Assembly (NCBI GenBank): GCA_020446425.1
Contig: JAGRES010000022.1
Coordinates: forward strand, 35,733-99,732
Source of the DNA: Sphingobium sp.
Lineage (GTDB): Bacteria > Pseudomonadota > Alphaproteobacteria > Sphingomonadales > Sphingomonadaceae
Length of the DNA stretch: 64,000 bases
Reading direction: 5' to 3'
Below are positions 18,366 to 26,725 of the stretch, piece after piece. Made by a program: the position numbers and the translations under genes. Every line of letters begins with the position of its first letter. Position 1 is the first letter of the stretch. The notes beneath the pieces were generated by a model. The model did no database searches and had not been told where the DNA came from. It was given only the letters and a program-made list of their open reading frames with translations.

Positions 18366-19601
18366 ATGAGTGCGAGAGGATGGATATTGCCCGCCGGTCT
18401 GGCTGTGGCGATCATGGGGGCGGGCTGGGCTGCCGCCGCGCAACAGGTCGTGATCTCCGGCAAGGCGACCTCTCTGTCCGAGCAGCAAAACGCGCTGAAA
18501 GACGCCAAGGTACAGGCCGAGCGCGCCCGCCGCCAGTCGGAGGACATGGAGCGCAAGGCGCAGCAGGCGACACAGGAAGCGGACAAGCTGAACGCTCGCA
18601 CCGCCGCTCTCGCTGCACGTATCCAGCAGAGCGAGGCCGACATTCGCGCGGGTGAGGCGCGCATCGCCATCGTCAACAGGATGATTTCTGCCCAGCAGTC
18701 CCGTCTGGCGGCGCAGCAGGGGCCGGTCGTGCGCCTGACGGCGGCGTTGCAGAGCCTTTCGCGCCGCCCGCCGCTATTGACCCTGCTGCAACCCGGTAGC
18801 CTGACCGATAGCATTCATGCACGCGCCGCGCTCAGCCAGGTTCTGCCCGTGATACGGGAGCGCACAGCCAGCCTGCGGCAGGAGCTGGAGCGGTCGCGGC
18901 ATCTCAAGTCGATGGCGGTGCAGGCCAATGCAGCGCTGAAATCGAGCCGTGGAAATCTGGGCAGGCAGAGGCTGGCGCTGCGCAAGCTGGAAGTGCAAAA
19001 ACGGCTGGCCGCGCAAAATCTGGCGGCGAACGCGACATTGGAGGCGGAACGCGCCACCGCTATGGGCGAGCAGGCGCGCGATATCAGCGAACTGATGGAT
19101 GAACTGGAAGCGGCGGGGTCGGTTCGCCAGCGCCTCGCCAGCCTGCCCGGGCCAATGTTGCGTCCCGAAAAACCCGGACAGGGCGCCGCGCCGGCGCAGA
19201 ATGCTCAGAGCGGTGCACGGCCAAGCCGCCCGGCCTATCAGCTTCCGGCTGTCGGGGCGGTGGTGACGGGCTTTGGCGAAATGTCCGACAGCGGCGTGCG
19301 CTCCCGCGGGATCACCATCGCTACCCAGCCCAGCGCGCAGGTGGTTGCACCCGCAAAGGGCCGTATCGCTTTTGCCGGTCCCTATAGCGGTTTTGGCCAG
19401 ATCGTTATCATCGACCATGGCGATGGCTGGACCAGTCTGATTACCAATTTGCGGCATCTTTCGGCTTCTGTGGGGCAGGATGTCGCGCAGGGCATGCCGG
19501 TCGGCGTCGCGGCCTCAGGCAATACGCCCAGCATCACCATAGAATTGCGGCGGCAGGGCAGGCCGGTCGACATATTGGCGATGGCCAATGTCGGGCGCTG
19601 A
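18366..19601 (+). CDS. envC: Murein hydrolase activator, EnvC-like (LytM/M23 fold)
   Basis: 411 residues from the ATG at 18366; 12 upstream in-frame codons overlap rlmH. A signal peptide ending in AGWAAAAQQ is followed by a long coiled coil (about 35-260, Gln/Arg/Glu-rich) and a C-terminal LytM domain (about 300-405). The LytM metal sites look degenerate: the region around IIDHGDGWTSLITNLRHL lacks an HxH pair, as in EnvC activators rather than active peptidases. It should act in the periplasm to activate amidases at division. It precedes ctpA in the usual order. Confidence 0.88.
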   Translation: MSARGWILPAGLAVAIMGAGWAAAAQQVVISGKATSLSEQQNALKDAKVQAERARRQSEDMERKAQQATQEADKLNARTAALAARIQQSEADIRAGEARIAIVNRMISAQQSRLAAQQGPVVRLTAALQSLSRRPPLLTLLQPGSLTDSIHARAALSQVLPVIRERTASLRQELERSRHLKSMAVQANAALKSSRGNLGRQRLALRKLEVQKRLAAQNLAANATLEAERATAMGEQARDISELMDELEAAGSVRQRLASLPGPMLRPEKPGQGAAPAQNAQSGARPSRPAYQLPAVGAVVTGFGEMSDSGVRSRGITIATQPSAQVVAPAKGRIAFAGPYSGFGQIVIIDHGDGWTSLITNLRHLSASVGQDVAQGMPVGVAASGNTPSITIELRRQGRPVDILAMANVGR

Positions 19602-19634
19602 TCGCCGCTATTTTCGGTCAGCTATTTCCACCCT

Positions 19635-19662
19635 TTGCGTGCGGCGCTGCTGCGCCTATATT
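19635..19662 (+). promoter_or_regulatory. Promoter of ctpA
   Basis: TTGCGT (19635-19640), a 16-base spacer and TATATT (19657-19662) lie in the envC-ctpA gap. The predicted start near 19669 leaves a leader of about 25 bases containing AGGAAG at 19679-19684, nine bases before the ctpA ATG at 19694. Confidence 0.5.
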
Positions 19663-19693
19663 GATCAGGACTATATTCAGGAAGTTTAGTGGT

Positions 19694-21043
19694 ATGAAAT
19701 CACCGTTGTTCCGTACTGCGCTCGCTCTTGGCGCGCTCGCCCTCGTCCCCGTGACCACGGCTGCGCTGGCCGAGGCCGAAGGCAGCAATTATGCCGCGCT
19801 CGACGAGTTCATGGACGTGTTCCAGAAAGTGCGCAGCGACTATGTCGAGAAAGTCGACGATGAAAAGCTGATCCGTGGTGCGATATCGGGCATGCTGGCC
19901 AGCCTCGATCCGCACAGCAGCTTCCTCGACGCCAGCGATTTCTCCAATCTGCGCACCCAGACGGAAGGCAGCTATGGCGGCCTTGGCCTGTCGGTGACGC
20001 AGGAAGACGGCGTAGTAAAAGTCATTGCGCCCACCGCCGACACGCCTGCAGCCCGCGCGGGGATGAAGGCGGGCGATTATATCACGCACCTCGATGGTGA
20101 GCTGGTATATGGCGGCACGCTGGATGAGGCGGTCGAAAAAATGCGCGGCGAACCGGGCACGTCGATCAAGCTGACGGTTGTACGCCCCGGCCGCGATGCG
20201 CCGTTCGACGTGACGATCACCCGCGAAATCATCGACATCAAGCCGGTGAAATGGGAAATCAAAGACAATATCGGCGTCATTCAGATTGTCAGCTTCTCCG
20301 CAGACACCGGCGCGGACGTACGCTCCGCCATTCGCAGCATCGACAAGGCGCTGGGCCACAAGCCCACCGGCTATGTGCTTGACCTGCGCTCCAATCCCGG
20401 AGGGTTGTTGGATGAGGCAGTCGCCGTGTCCGACGTATTCCTGGAGCGGGGCGAAATCGTATCGCAGCGGGGCCGCCACAAGGGTGATATCGAGCGTTAT
20501 TATGCGAAATCCGGCGATGACACCAAAGGCGCGCCGGTGATCGTGCTGGTCGACAGCGGTTCGGCCTCAGCGTCGGAAATCGTTGCAGGCGCCTTGCAGG
20601 ACCAGCATCGCGCGCTCATCATGGGCGAGCGCAGCTTCGGCAAGGGCAGCGTGCAGACATTGTTGCCCCTGTCGCAGACCACGGCCCTGCGCCTCACCAC
20701 GGCGCGCTATTACACGCCGTCCGGCCGCAGCGTGCAGGAAGGCGGCATCAAGCCGGACGTGCGCGTACCGCAAATTTCCGATCCGGACTACAAGACCCGA
20801 CCGAAATTCCGTGAATCTGACCTGCGCCGTCACCTGATCAATGAGATCAAGACCGACGATCCGGCGCTGGAAGAGGATGCGAAGGATGATCCGCGTTTCG
20901 CCATGACCGCCGAGCAGCTCAAGGCCAAGAATATCGAGGACTTCCAGCTCTATTACGCGGTGCAGACCATCGGACGGCTGGGCGGCGAGCCGAAAGTGGC
21001 GGGAAGCTCGACCGAAGCGTTGAAGAAGGTTGCGGCAAAATAG
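19694..21043 (+). CDS. ctpA: S41 carboxy-terminal processing protease
   Basis: 449 residues from the ATG at 19694, selected by AGGAAG at the right spacing. After a signal peptide (to about ALAEA) come a conserved helical segment (YVEKVDDEKLIRGAISGML), a PDZ domain (roughly 75-160) and the S41 catalytic core. The Ser-Lys dyad is visible in VDSGSASASEIVAG and GERSFGKGSVQT. It trims periplasmic or envelope proteins and in relatives controls murein hydrolases. Its position behind envC fits an envelope role. Confidence 0.95.
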   Translation: MKSPLFRTALALGALALVPVTTAALAEAEGSNYAALDEFMDVFQKVRSDYVEKVDDEKLIRGAISGMLASLDPHSSFLDASDFSNLRTQTEGSYGGLGLSVTQEDGVVKVIAPTADTPAARAGMKAGDYITHLDGELVYGGTLDEAVEKMRGEPGTSIKLTVVRPGRDAPFDVTITREIIDIKPVKWEIKDNIGVIQIVSFSADTGADVRSAIRSIDKALGHKPTGYVLDLRSNPGGLLDEAVAVSDVFLERGEIVSQRGRHKGDIERYYAKSGDDTKGAPVIVLVDSGSASASEIVAGALQDQHRALIMGERSFGKGSVQTLLPLSQTTALRLTTARYYTPSGRSVQEGGIKPDVRVPQISDPDYKTRPKFRESDLRRHLINEIKTDDPALEEDAKDDPRFAMTAEQLKAKNIEDFQLYYAVQTIGRLGGEPKVAGSSTEALKKVAAK

Positions 21044-21123
21044 AGAGTTGTTCAGCGCCGGTTCGGTTTTGATCCATCACAAAGCGCGATGACGTTCGAA
21101 GCATTAGTCGTTAAAGGATGGCC

Positions 21124-21621
21124 ATGACTGCCTCCTCTTCCCTTTCCCGCGCGCGGCTGGTCGCGATACTGACCCCCAGCCTGCTGCTTGGCGGGGCGTT
21201 GTTGTCGCAATATGTCGGTGGGCTCTATCCATGCGAAATGTGTATGTGGCAGCGCTGGCCGCATCTGGTGGCGATATTCTTTGCGCTGGATGCCATCGCT
21301 CTTCGCTCCCGTCCCCCGCTTTCCGCCATTTTTGCCGGTATCGCGGCGCTGGCCATAGCCATCAGCGGGGCAATAGGCGCGTTCCACGCAGGGGTTGAAT
21401 ATGGCTGGTGGCAAGGCCTGACAGCATGTTCCACCGCGGCAACAGGTGGCAGCGCGCAGGACATGCTCGATTCCATCATGGCTGCGCCGCTTACACGCTG
21501 CGATGTTGCGCCGTGGGACCTGTTCGGCATTTCCCTTGCGGGCTATAATGCGATATTCTCTCTGGGAGCCGCAGCGTTGATCGTGGCGTTGCTTCTTCGC
21601 TGGAACAAGGAAAGCTCGTGA
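21124..21621 (+). CDS. dsbB: DsbB-like disulfide bond formation membrane protein
   Basis: 165 residues from the ATG at 21124. An ATG at 21118 is also in frame, but AAAGG (21113-21117) abuts it, whereas spacing to 21124 is correct. Four transmembrane helices are visible. The quinone-proximal pair is CEMC in LYPCEMCMWQRWPHL, and the second cysteine pair lies in the periplasmic loop (LTACSTA and LTRCDVAPWDL). DsbB passes electrons from DsbA to quinone, so it is the natural partner of the two DsbA-like proteins at 3925-5382. It overlaps coq7 by four bases. Confidence 0.92.
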   Translation: MTASSSLSRARLVAILTPSLLLGGALLSQYVGGLYPCEMCMWQRWPHLVAIFFALDAIALRSRPPLSAIFAGIAALAIAISGAIGAFHAGVEYGWWQGLTACSTAATGGSAQDMLDSIMAAPLTRCDVAPWDLFGISLAGYNAIFSLGAAALIVALLLRWNKESS

Positions 21622-22160
21622 GCGATTTTCCCCGCCCTGTGCCACCCCGGAAGGCCGACCGCGCGTCCATGCTGCGTGTCGATCAGGCTGGGGAATATGG
21701 CGCCACACGCATCTATGCGGGCCAGCTCGCCGTGATGGGCGATCGTCATCCGATGTCGCGCTCGATCGCCGCCATGGCGGCGCAGGAAGAACGGCACCGC
21801 GCGCATTTCGACACGATGATGGCGCAGCGCGGCGCGCGCCCGACTTTGCTCCAGCCTTTTTGGGATGTCGCCGGTTTCGCGCTTGGCGCAGCTACCGCCG
21901 CCATGGGGCCGGAAGCGGCAATGGCCTGCACCGCTGCCATCGAAACCGAGATCGACAAGCATTATTCCGAGCAGCTTGAAGCGCTGGGCGATGACGATCC
22001 GGAACTTTCCGACGCAATCCGCGATTTTCAAGCCGAGGAGGTCGAACATCGCGACACCGCACTGGCGTCCGGCGCGGAAAACGCGCCCGCCTATCCCCTT
22101 CTTTCCGGCGCTATCCGCCTCGGGTGTCGCGCCGCCATTGCCCTTTCCAAGAGGATATGA
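21618..22160 (+). CDS. coq7: Demethoxyubiquinone hydroxylase (COQ7 family)
   Basis: 180 residues, starting with GTG in a GTGA overlap with dsbB, so translation is likely coupled. COQ7 is a ferritin-like di-iron monooxygenase that performs a late ring hydroxylation of ubiquinone. The iron-binding Glu/His pattern is visible: DQAGEYGA, EERHRAHF, ETEIDKHY and EEVEHRDTA. The hydrophobic C-terminus may associate with the membrane. Linking a quinone-synthesis gene to dsbB is interesting because DsbB uses quinone as electron acceptor, though this may be chance. Confidence 0.94.
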   Translation: MSDFPRPVPPRKADRASMLRVDQAGEYGATRIYAGQLAVMGDRHPMSRSIAAMAAQEERHRAHFDTMMAQRGARPTLLQPFWDVAGFALGAATAAMGPEAAMACTAAIETEIDKHYSEQLEALGDDDPELSDAIRDFQAEEVEHRDTALASGAENAPAYPLLSGAIRLGCRAAIALSKRI

Positions 22161-22162
22161 TC

Positions 22163-22738
22163 ATGACCAAGACGTTCGCCATCGCCCTTCCACTCAGTGC
22201 GGTGCTATTGTGGGCGGTGCCCGCCGCCGCGCAGGAAACGCCTGCGGGCCCGGCCGCCGAGCGCATCAAGCAGGTGATCGTCTATGGCAACGACCCGTGC
22301 CCGGTCAGCAGCGCGGATGAAATTGTCGTGTGCGCGCGTCAGGATGAATCGGAACGCTATCGCATTCCCGAGGAATTGCGGCGCGGCGAACCCGGCACCA
22401 CGAAGAACGAGGCATGGACCAACCGCGTCAAATCCATCGAATATGTCGGACGCAGCGGCACGCAGAGCTGTTCGCCGGTTGGCGGTGGCGGCTTTACCGG
22501 CTGCTTCGAGCAGATTGCCCGCAACGCCAAGGCCGAGCGCAAGCAGCTGGGTAGCGCAAGCTGGGCCGATCTGGTGGCGGCGGAACGCGCCAAGCGCCTT
22601 TCGACCATCGACGAGGACTCGGAGGAAATCGAAGCGCGCGTGAAGGCCGAAGAGGAAGCACGCAGGAAGGCGGAAGAAGAGGAAGCCGCCAATGCCGCCG
22701 AAGAGGCCGCCAATGCGATGGAAGCTTCCGAGGAATAA
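22163..22738 (+). CDS. Secreted protein of unknown function, charged C-terminus
   Basis: 191 residues from the ATG at 22163 with GAGG at a suitable distance; an ATG at 22157 overlaps the coq7 stop. A signal peptide (MTKTFAIALPLSAVLLWAVPAAAQ) is followed by a region with four cysteines (NDPCPVSS, EIVVCARQ, TQSCSPVGG, TGCFEQ), which could form two disulfides. The C-terminal third is a Glu/Ala/Lys/Arg helix. I recognise it as resembling conserved sphingomonad proteins but know no function. The preceding dsbB supports disulfide formation. Confidence 0.75.
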   Translation: MTKTFAIALPLSAVLLWAVPAAAQETPAGPAAERIKQVIVYGNDPCPVSSADEIVVCARQDESERYRIPEELRRGEPGTTKNEAWTNRVKSIEYVGRSGTQSCSPVGGGGFTGCFEQIARNAKAERKQLGSASWADLVAAERAKRLSTIDEDSEEIEARVKAEEEARRKAEEEEAANAAEEAANAMEASEE

Positions 22739-22767
22739 AAGTTCAACTCTGTCCTGATTAATGAGAA

Positions 22768-22838
22768 CCGTTCGTGTCGAGCGCAGTCGAGACACGGATG
22801 GTAGCCTCTCGTCTCTCGACTACGCTCGAGACGAACGG
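22768..22838. repeat. Long inverted repeat / REP-like element between convergent genes
   Basis: Arms of 26 bases (22768-22793 and 22813-22838) match at 23 positions and flank a 19-base loop. Each arm has a TCGAGCG-NAG-TCGAG core that is itself nearly palindromic. An outer 7-of-8 pairing links 22743-22750 with 22849-22856. It lies between the converging secreted-protein gene and DUF1489, so it could terminate both. Similar sequences recur between genes in sphingomonads as I recall, so a dispersed repeat is likely. Confidence 0.7.
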
Positions 22839-22853
22839 AGTATTCGGTAGAGT

Positions 22854-23255
22854 TTACACCAACCCCAGTTTGCCCAGCTCTTTTGCCATATCGGCGGGCA
22901 TGGCGTCGCCATCAATACTGCCTTCGGCCAGATCGGCAGGAGCGTCTTTTTCCTCCAGATAGCGCCAGCCCTGATGCGCGCGTTTGGCGCGCGGTTGCAC
23001 CGGGATCAGCCGGGGTTCTATCTTGAGCCAATAGCGCCCCTCGCCATTATCCTCGAACCCGATCAATGGGCTGCGGCCGATCAATATGCCGCCCAATATC
23101 CAGTAGAGCGAACCGCCGATCATCTCGTCGGCGCGCTTGGGCTTGTAGCGGGTGGTGAGCTTTACCTCGCCTTCGCCAGCGCGCATTTCCAGCCGCTCGC
23201 GCAGATAGGCGGCGCTGTCGCAGCCGAAAGCGATCTTGGTCATATGGAGCGGCAT
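22854..23255 (-). CDS. DUF1489 family protein
   Basis: 133 residues; a second in-frame Met at residue 5 is an alternative start. It matches the small alphaproteobacterial DUF1489 family in pattern: an N-terminal LHMTKIAFGCDS, the central YKPKRADEMIGGSLYWILGG, and a C-terminal RAHQGWRYLEEKDAPADL. The function is unknown and I see no catalytic or metal motif. It follows mgtE by 36 bases on the same strand and may be co-transcribed. Confidence 0.82.
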   Translation of the reverse strand: MPLHMTKIAFGCDSAAYLRERLEMRAGEGEVKLTTRYKPKRADEMIGGSLYWILGGILIGRSPLIGFEDNGEGRYWLKIEPRLIPVQPRAKRAHQGWRYLEEKDAPADLAEGSIDGDAMPADMAKELGKLGLV

Positions 23256-23291
23256 AGTGGATTACATGGCGCTTAGGCTGGCGGGTTTCAA

Positions 23292-24734
23292 CTATCCCGT
23301 CAGGCCGACAGCCGTCGCCAGTCCCAGGAAGGCAAGGAAGCCCATGGAATCGGTGATCGTTGTCACGAATATCGACGAGGCCACCGCAGGATCGGCGTCG
23401 AAACGATCGAGCATGAGCGGTACGGCGGCTCCTGCTACGCCCGCCGTCACAATGTTGATCAGCATGGCTGCGGCGATCACGCCGCCCAGCATCGCGTTGC
23501 CAAAAAAGGCGGTGACGCCCAGACCGATCACCACTGCTACGGTTGATCCATTGAGCAATGCCACGCGGATTTCACGGATGATGGTGCGCCAGCTGTTCGA
23601 CGCCGTGATCTGGTTGGTGGCGAGCGCGCGCACGGTCACGGCCATGGTCTGGCTGCCTGCATTGCCGCCCACGCCTGCCACGATCGGCATCAGTGTGGCG
23701 AGCGCTACCATCTGCTCAATCGTGCCCTCGAACTGGCGAATGATGAAGGATGCGACCAGCGCGGTCACCAGATTCGACAGCAGCCAGCGCACGCGTGATT
23801 TATAGCTGTCCATCACCGGTTCGTTGATGTCGCCGTCGCCCGCACCGGACAGGCGCAAGATATCCTCGCCTGCTTCTTCCTGAACGATATGGAGCACGTC
23901 ATCGACCGTGATCATGCCGACCAGCCGCCCGCTGTCGTCGGTGACGGCGGCGGAGATCAGGCCATATTTCTGGAAACGCAGAGCGACCTCTTCCTGATCC
24001 ATGTCGACCGGAATCAGCGTCTGATCACGCTGCATGACATCGGCTATCGCAATACCGCGCGGGCAGGTCAGCACCCAGCTGAGCTGGCAAGTGCCGATGG
24101 GTTTGTGCGCCTCATCGACGACAAAAATTTCCCAGAAGTCGTGGGTCAGCGCCTGGTTGTCGCGCAGATAGTCGATGACCTGGCCCACATCCATATGCTG
24201 ATGCACCGCAATCAGGTCGCGCTGCATCAGGCGGCCCGCGGACTCCTCGGGATAGGAAAGCGCGCTTTCGATGGCGGCGCGGTCCTCCGGCTCCATCGCC
24301 TCCAGCACCGCCTGCTGGTCCGCCTCCTCCATGTCCTCAATAATCGCGACAGCGTCGTCGGTATCCAGTTCACCCGCCAGTTCGGCGAGCTGTTCCGGCG
24401 CCAGCGCCTCAACCAGCTCATCGCGCACATAGTCATTGAGCTCGGACAGCACCTCGCCGTCGATCATCTCGCCCAGTGCGGCGATAATGTCGGCGCGTTC
24501 CTCCGACGGCGTCAGCTCGATAAGGTCCGCCACGTCGGCCGGGTGCAATGGCGAAACCAGCTCACGCGCGCGCTCTGTGTCGCCTTCCTCCACCGCGTCG
24601 CGCACGGCGGAGACATATTCGGGCTTCAGCCGGTCATCCTCGTCATGGCGGGATTCCCGGCCCGCATCGTCTGTGATGTCGATGGCCGCGTCGCGGTCGT
24701 CTTCAGGCGCCGTGGCAGCGTTGGTCTCGCTCAT
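23292..24734 (-). CDS. mgtE: Magnesium transporter MgtE
   Basis: 480 residues from the ATG at 24734; a 23-codon upstream extension is open but lacks support. After an acidic N-terminus come the MgtE N domain with superhelical repeats (roughly 45-155, rich in ELAELAGELDTDDAVAII-like units), two CBS domains (about 160-290) that sense cytosolic Mg2+, and a five-helix membrane domain with the conserved VGGNAGSQTMAVTVRALA. No Mg2+ riboswitch is apparent in the 168-base gap upstream. Confidence 0.96.
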   Translation of the reverse strand: MSETNAATAPEDDRDAAIDITDDAGRESRHDEDDRLKPEYVSAVRDAVEEGDTERARELVSPLHPADVADLIELTPSEERADIIAALGEMIDGEVLSELNDYVRDELVEALAPEQLAELAGELDTDDAVAIIEDMEEADQQAVLEAMEPEDRAAIESALSYPEESAGRLMQRDLIAVHQHMDVGQVIDYLRDNQALTHDFWEIFVVDEAHKPIGTCQLSWVLTCPRGIAIADVMQRDQTLIPVDMDQEEVALRFQKYGLISAAVTDDSGRLVGMITVDDVLHIVQEEAGEDILRLSGAGDGDINEPVMDSYKSRVRWLLSNLVTALVASFIIRQFEGTIEQMVALATLMPIVAGVGGNAGSQTMAVTVRALATNQITASNSWRTIIREIRVALLNGSTVAVVIGLGVTAFFGNAMLGGVIAAAMLINIVTAGVAGAAVPLMLDRFDADPAVASSIFVTTITDSMGFLAFLGLATAVGLTG

Positions 24735-24902
24735 CGCTGCCTCCTTCGGTTGCGCCCATTTCTTCCATGCGCCTGCTTTCGCCCATGCAACAGGGAATTG
24801 CAATGGCGTTTTTGGGCGCGTTTGCCGGGTTTGGCCTTTCCATGACGCGACAAGCCTCTATATGGGGCAGCAACCCAATTCCAACCGAAACGGAGATGCC
24901 AC

Positions 24903-25355
24903 ATGGCCGACGAAACGCTCACCCTCACCCTCGATAGCGGCGGCGATGTCGTCATCAAGCTGCGCCCGGATCTGGCGCCTGGCCATGTCGAACGCATTAC
25001 CGCGCTGGCCAAGGAAGGCTTTTACGACGATGTGGTTTTCCACCGCGTAATCCCCGGTTTCATGGCGCAGGGCGGCGACCCGACCGGCACCGGCATGGGT
25101 GGATCGCAGCTTCCTGACATCAAGGCCGAGTTCAATGCGGAGCCCCATGTGCGCGGCGTCTGCTCGATGGCGCGCGCGATGAACCCGGACAGCGCCAACA
25201 GCCAGTTCTTCATCTGCTTCGACGACGCCACCTTCCTCGACAAGCAATATACCGTCTGGGGCGTGGTCGAGAGCGGCATGGAATTTGTCGATGCGCTGCC
25301 CAAGGGCGAGCCGCCGGCAACCCCCGGCAAGATCGTCAAGGCGACGGTTTCCTGA
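24903..25355 (+). CDS. ppiB: Cytoplasmic cyclophilin-type peptidyl-prolyl isomerase
   Basis: 150 residues without signal peptide. The cyclophilin fold is clear: VVFHRVIPGFMAQGGDPTGTG holds the catalytic Arg and the peptide-binding Phe-Met-Gln, followed by SMARAMNPDSANSQFFICF and a terminal Trp region (YTVWGVVESGMEFVD). CGGAG precedes the ATG by about seven bases. It is divergent from mgtE. Confidence 0.95.
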   Translation: MADETLTLTLDSGGDVVIKLRPDLAPGHVERITALAKEGFYDDVVFHRVIPGFMAQGGDPTGTGMGGSQLPDIKAEFNAEPHVRGVCSMARAMNPDSANSQFFICFDDATFLDKQYTVWGVVESGMEFVDALPKGEPPATPGKIVKATVS

Positions 25356-25450
25356 TTGCATGAAGCGGGTGGCGGCGTGACACGCTTCGCCGCCGCCCCG
25401 GTCTTTCCGTGGTGATGCCGTTTTCCTCCAGCCACTGAACAGGCGTCACC

Positions 25451-26632
25451 ATGGCTCAATCCCACATATATGATGCGATCATACTGGGCGCGGGTGCGGC
25501 CGGGATGATGTGCGCGGCGATGGCGGGCCGGCGCGGCCGCAATGTGCTGCTGGTCGATCATAATGCGCAGCCGGGGCGGAAAATTCTGATCTCCGGTGGC
25601 GGGCGCTGCAACTTCACCAATATCGGCACGCGCGCAGACCGCTATCTCTCCGCCAACCCGCATTTCGCCAAATCCGCGCTCAGCCGGTACACGCCGCGTG
25701 ATTTCATAGCGCTGGTCGAACGGTACGGCATCGCCTGGCACGAAAAGACGCTGGGCCAGCTATTTTGCGACGGTTCCGCGCAGCAGATTGTTGATATGCT
25801 GGTCGACGAATGCAAGGCGGGGAATGTGACCCCGGCCTTCGGACAGCCTGTCAGTGCCGTCGATCATCGCGATGGGCGCTATCATGTAAGCTGCGGGGGG
25901 CACGAATTCACCGCACCCTCTCTCGTTGTTGCTACCGGCGGCCCTTCGATCCCAAAACTTGGCGCTACCGGCTTCGCCTATGACCTCGCGCGGCAGTTCG
26001 GTCTCAAGGTCGTACAGCCGCGTCCTGCGCTTGTGCCATTCACATTGGGCCCGGAAGACACGCTCTTCCGCTCGCTTTCCGGTGTCTCGACCCCGGTGCG
26101 GGTGCGGTGTGGCAAGGCGGTGTTCGAGGAAGCGGCCCTCTTCACGCATAAGGGGCTTTCCGGTCCGGCCATGCTGCAAATCTCTTCCTATTGGAAACAT
26201 GGCGAGGCGATCCATGTCGATATGCTGCCCGGTCTCGAGAGGGAATGGCTGCTCGCTCTGAAGCAACAGGAACCCAATGCACAGTTGCGCGCGGTGTTTG
26301 CCCGGCATCTGCCTGCGCGTCTTGCGGAGGCCTTGTGCGAGAAGCTTGGCGAGAACGGCCAGCTTGGCGCGATGCAGGACAAGGCCTTGCGCGCCATTGG
26401 TGAGCGGCTCGCCAATTGGGAGTTCCGGCCCAGCGGGACGGAAGGCTATGCCAAGGCAGAGGTCGCCGCTGGCGGCGTGTCGACCGATGGTCTCTCCTCC
26501 AAGACGATGGAGGCCAAGCATCAATCCGGCCTTTATATCATTGGCGAGGCGGTCGATGTCACCGGCTGGCTCGGCGGCTATAATTTCCAATGGGCGTGGG
26601 CCAGCGCCCATGCCGCCGCAACGGCGCTCTGA
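25451..26632 (+). CDS. HI0933/BaiN-like FAD-dependent oxidoreductase
   Basis: 393 residues. An N-terminal FAD-binding Rossmann fold (AIILGAGAAGMMCAAMAGRRG, with Glu/Asp-type end VDHN) is followed by the family signature GRKILISGGGRCNFTN at about residues 44-60. The C-terminus has the second FAD contact with GGVSTDGLSSKTMEAK and GEAVDVTGWLGGYNFQWAWASA. This HI0933/YhiN family is widespread, but physiological substrates are mostly unknown; BaiN acts on bile acids in gut bacteria, which is unlikely here. Confidence 0.9.
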   Translation: MAQSHIYDAIILGAGAAGMMCAAMAGRRGRNVLLVDHNAQPGRKILISGGGRCNFTNIGTRADRYLSANPHFAKSALSRYTPRDFIALVERYGIAWHEKTLGQLFCDGSAQQIVDMLVDECKAGNVTPAFGQPVSAVDHRDGRYHVSCGGHEFTAPSLVVATGGPSIPKLGATGFAYDLARQFGLKVVQPRPALVPFTLGPEDTLFRSLSGVSTPVRVRCGKAVFEEAALFTHKGLSGPAMLQISSYWKHGEAIHVDMLPGLEREWLLALKQQEPNAQLRAVFARHLPARLAEALCEKLGENGQLGAMQDKALRAIGERLANWEFRPSGTEGYAKAEVAAGGVSTDGLSSKTMEAKHQSGLYIIGEAVDVTGWLGGYNFQWAWASAHAAATAL

Positions 26633-26668
26633 CGCTGGAGGGCTGATTTCGATCAACCTTTCGCATCG

Positions 26669-26684
26669 TTCGACGAGCGTCAGG
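26669..26684. promoter_or_regulatory. Candidate LytTR-regulator site upstream of the kinase gene
   Basis: The 16-mer TTCGACGAGCGTCAGG matches TTCGACGAACGTCAGG at 29418-29433 at 15 of 16 positions. Its core GACG-N2-CGTC is palindromic. It lies 42-57 bases before the ATG at 26726 and ahead of a -10-like TATAAA (26715-26720) whose -35 region is poor, a typical activator arrangement. Assignment to the adjacent response regulator is inference. Confidence 0.45.
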
Positions 26685-26725
26685 CCGGGCATCGCACAAA
26701 CCGCGCAAATGCGCTATAAACGGTC

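Noticed and set aside
24735-24902. Mg2+ riboswitch before mgtE
   Set aside because: No extended complementary arms or M-box features are seen in this gap.
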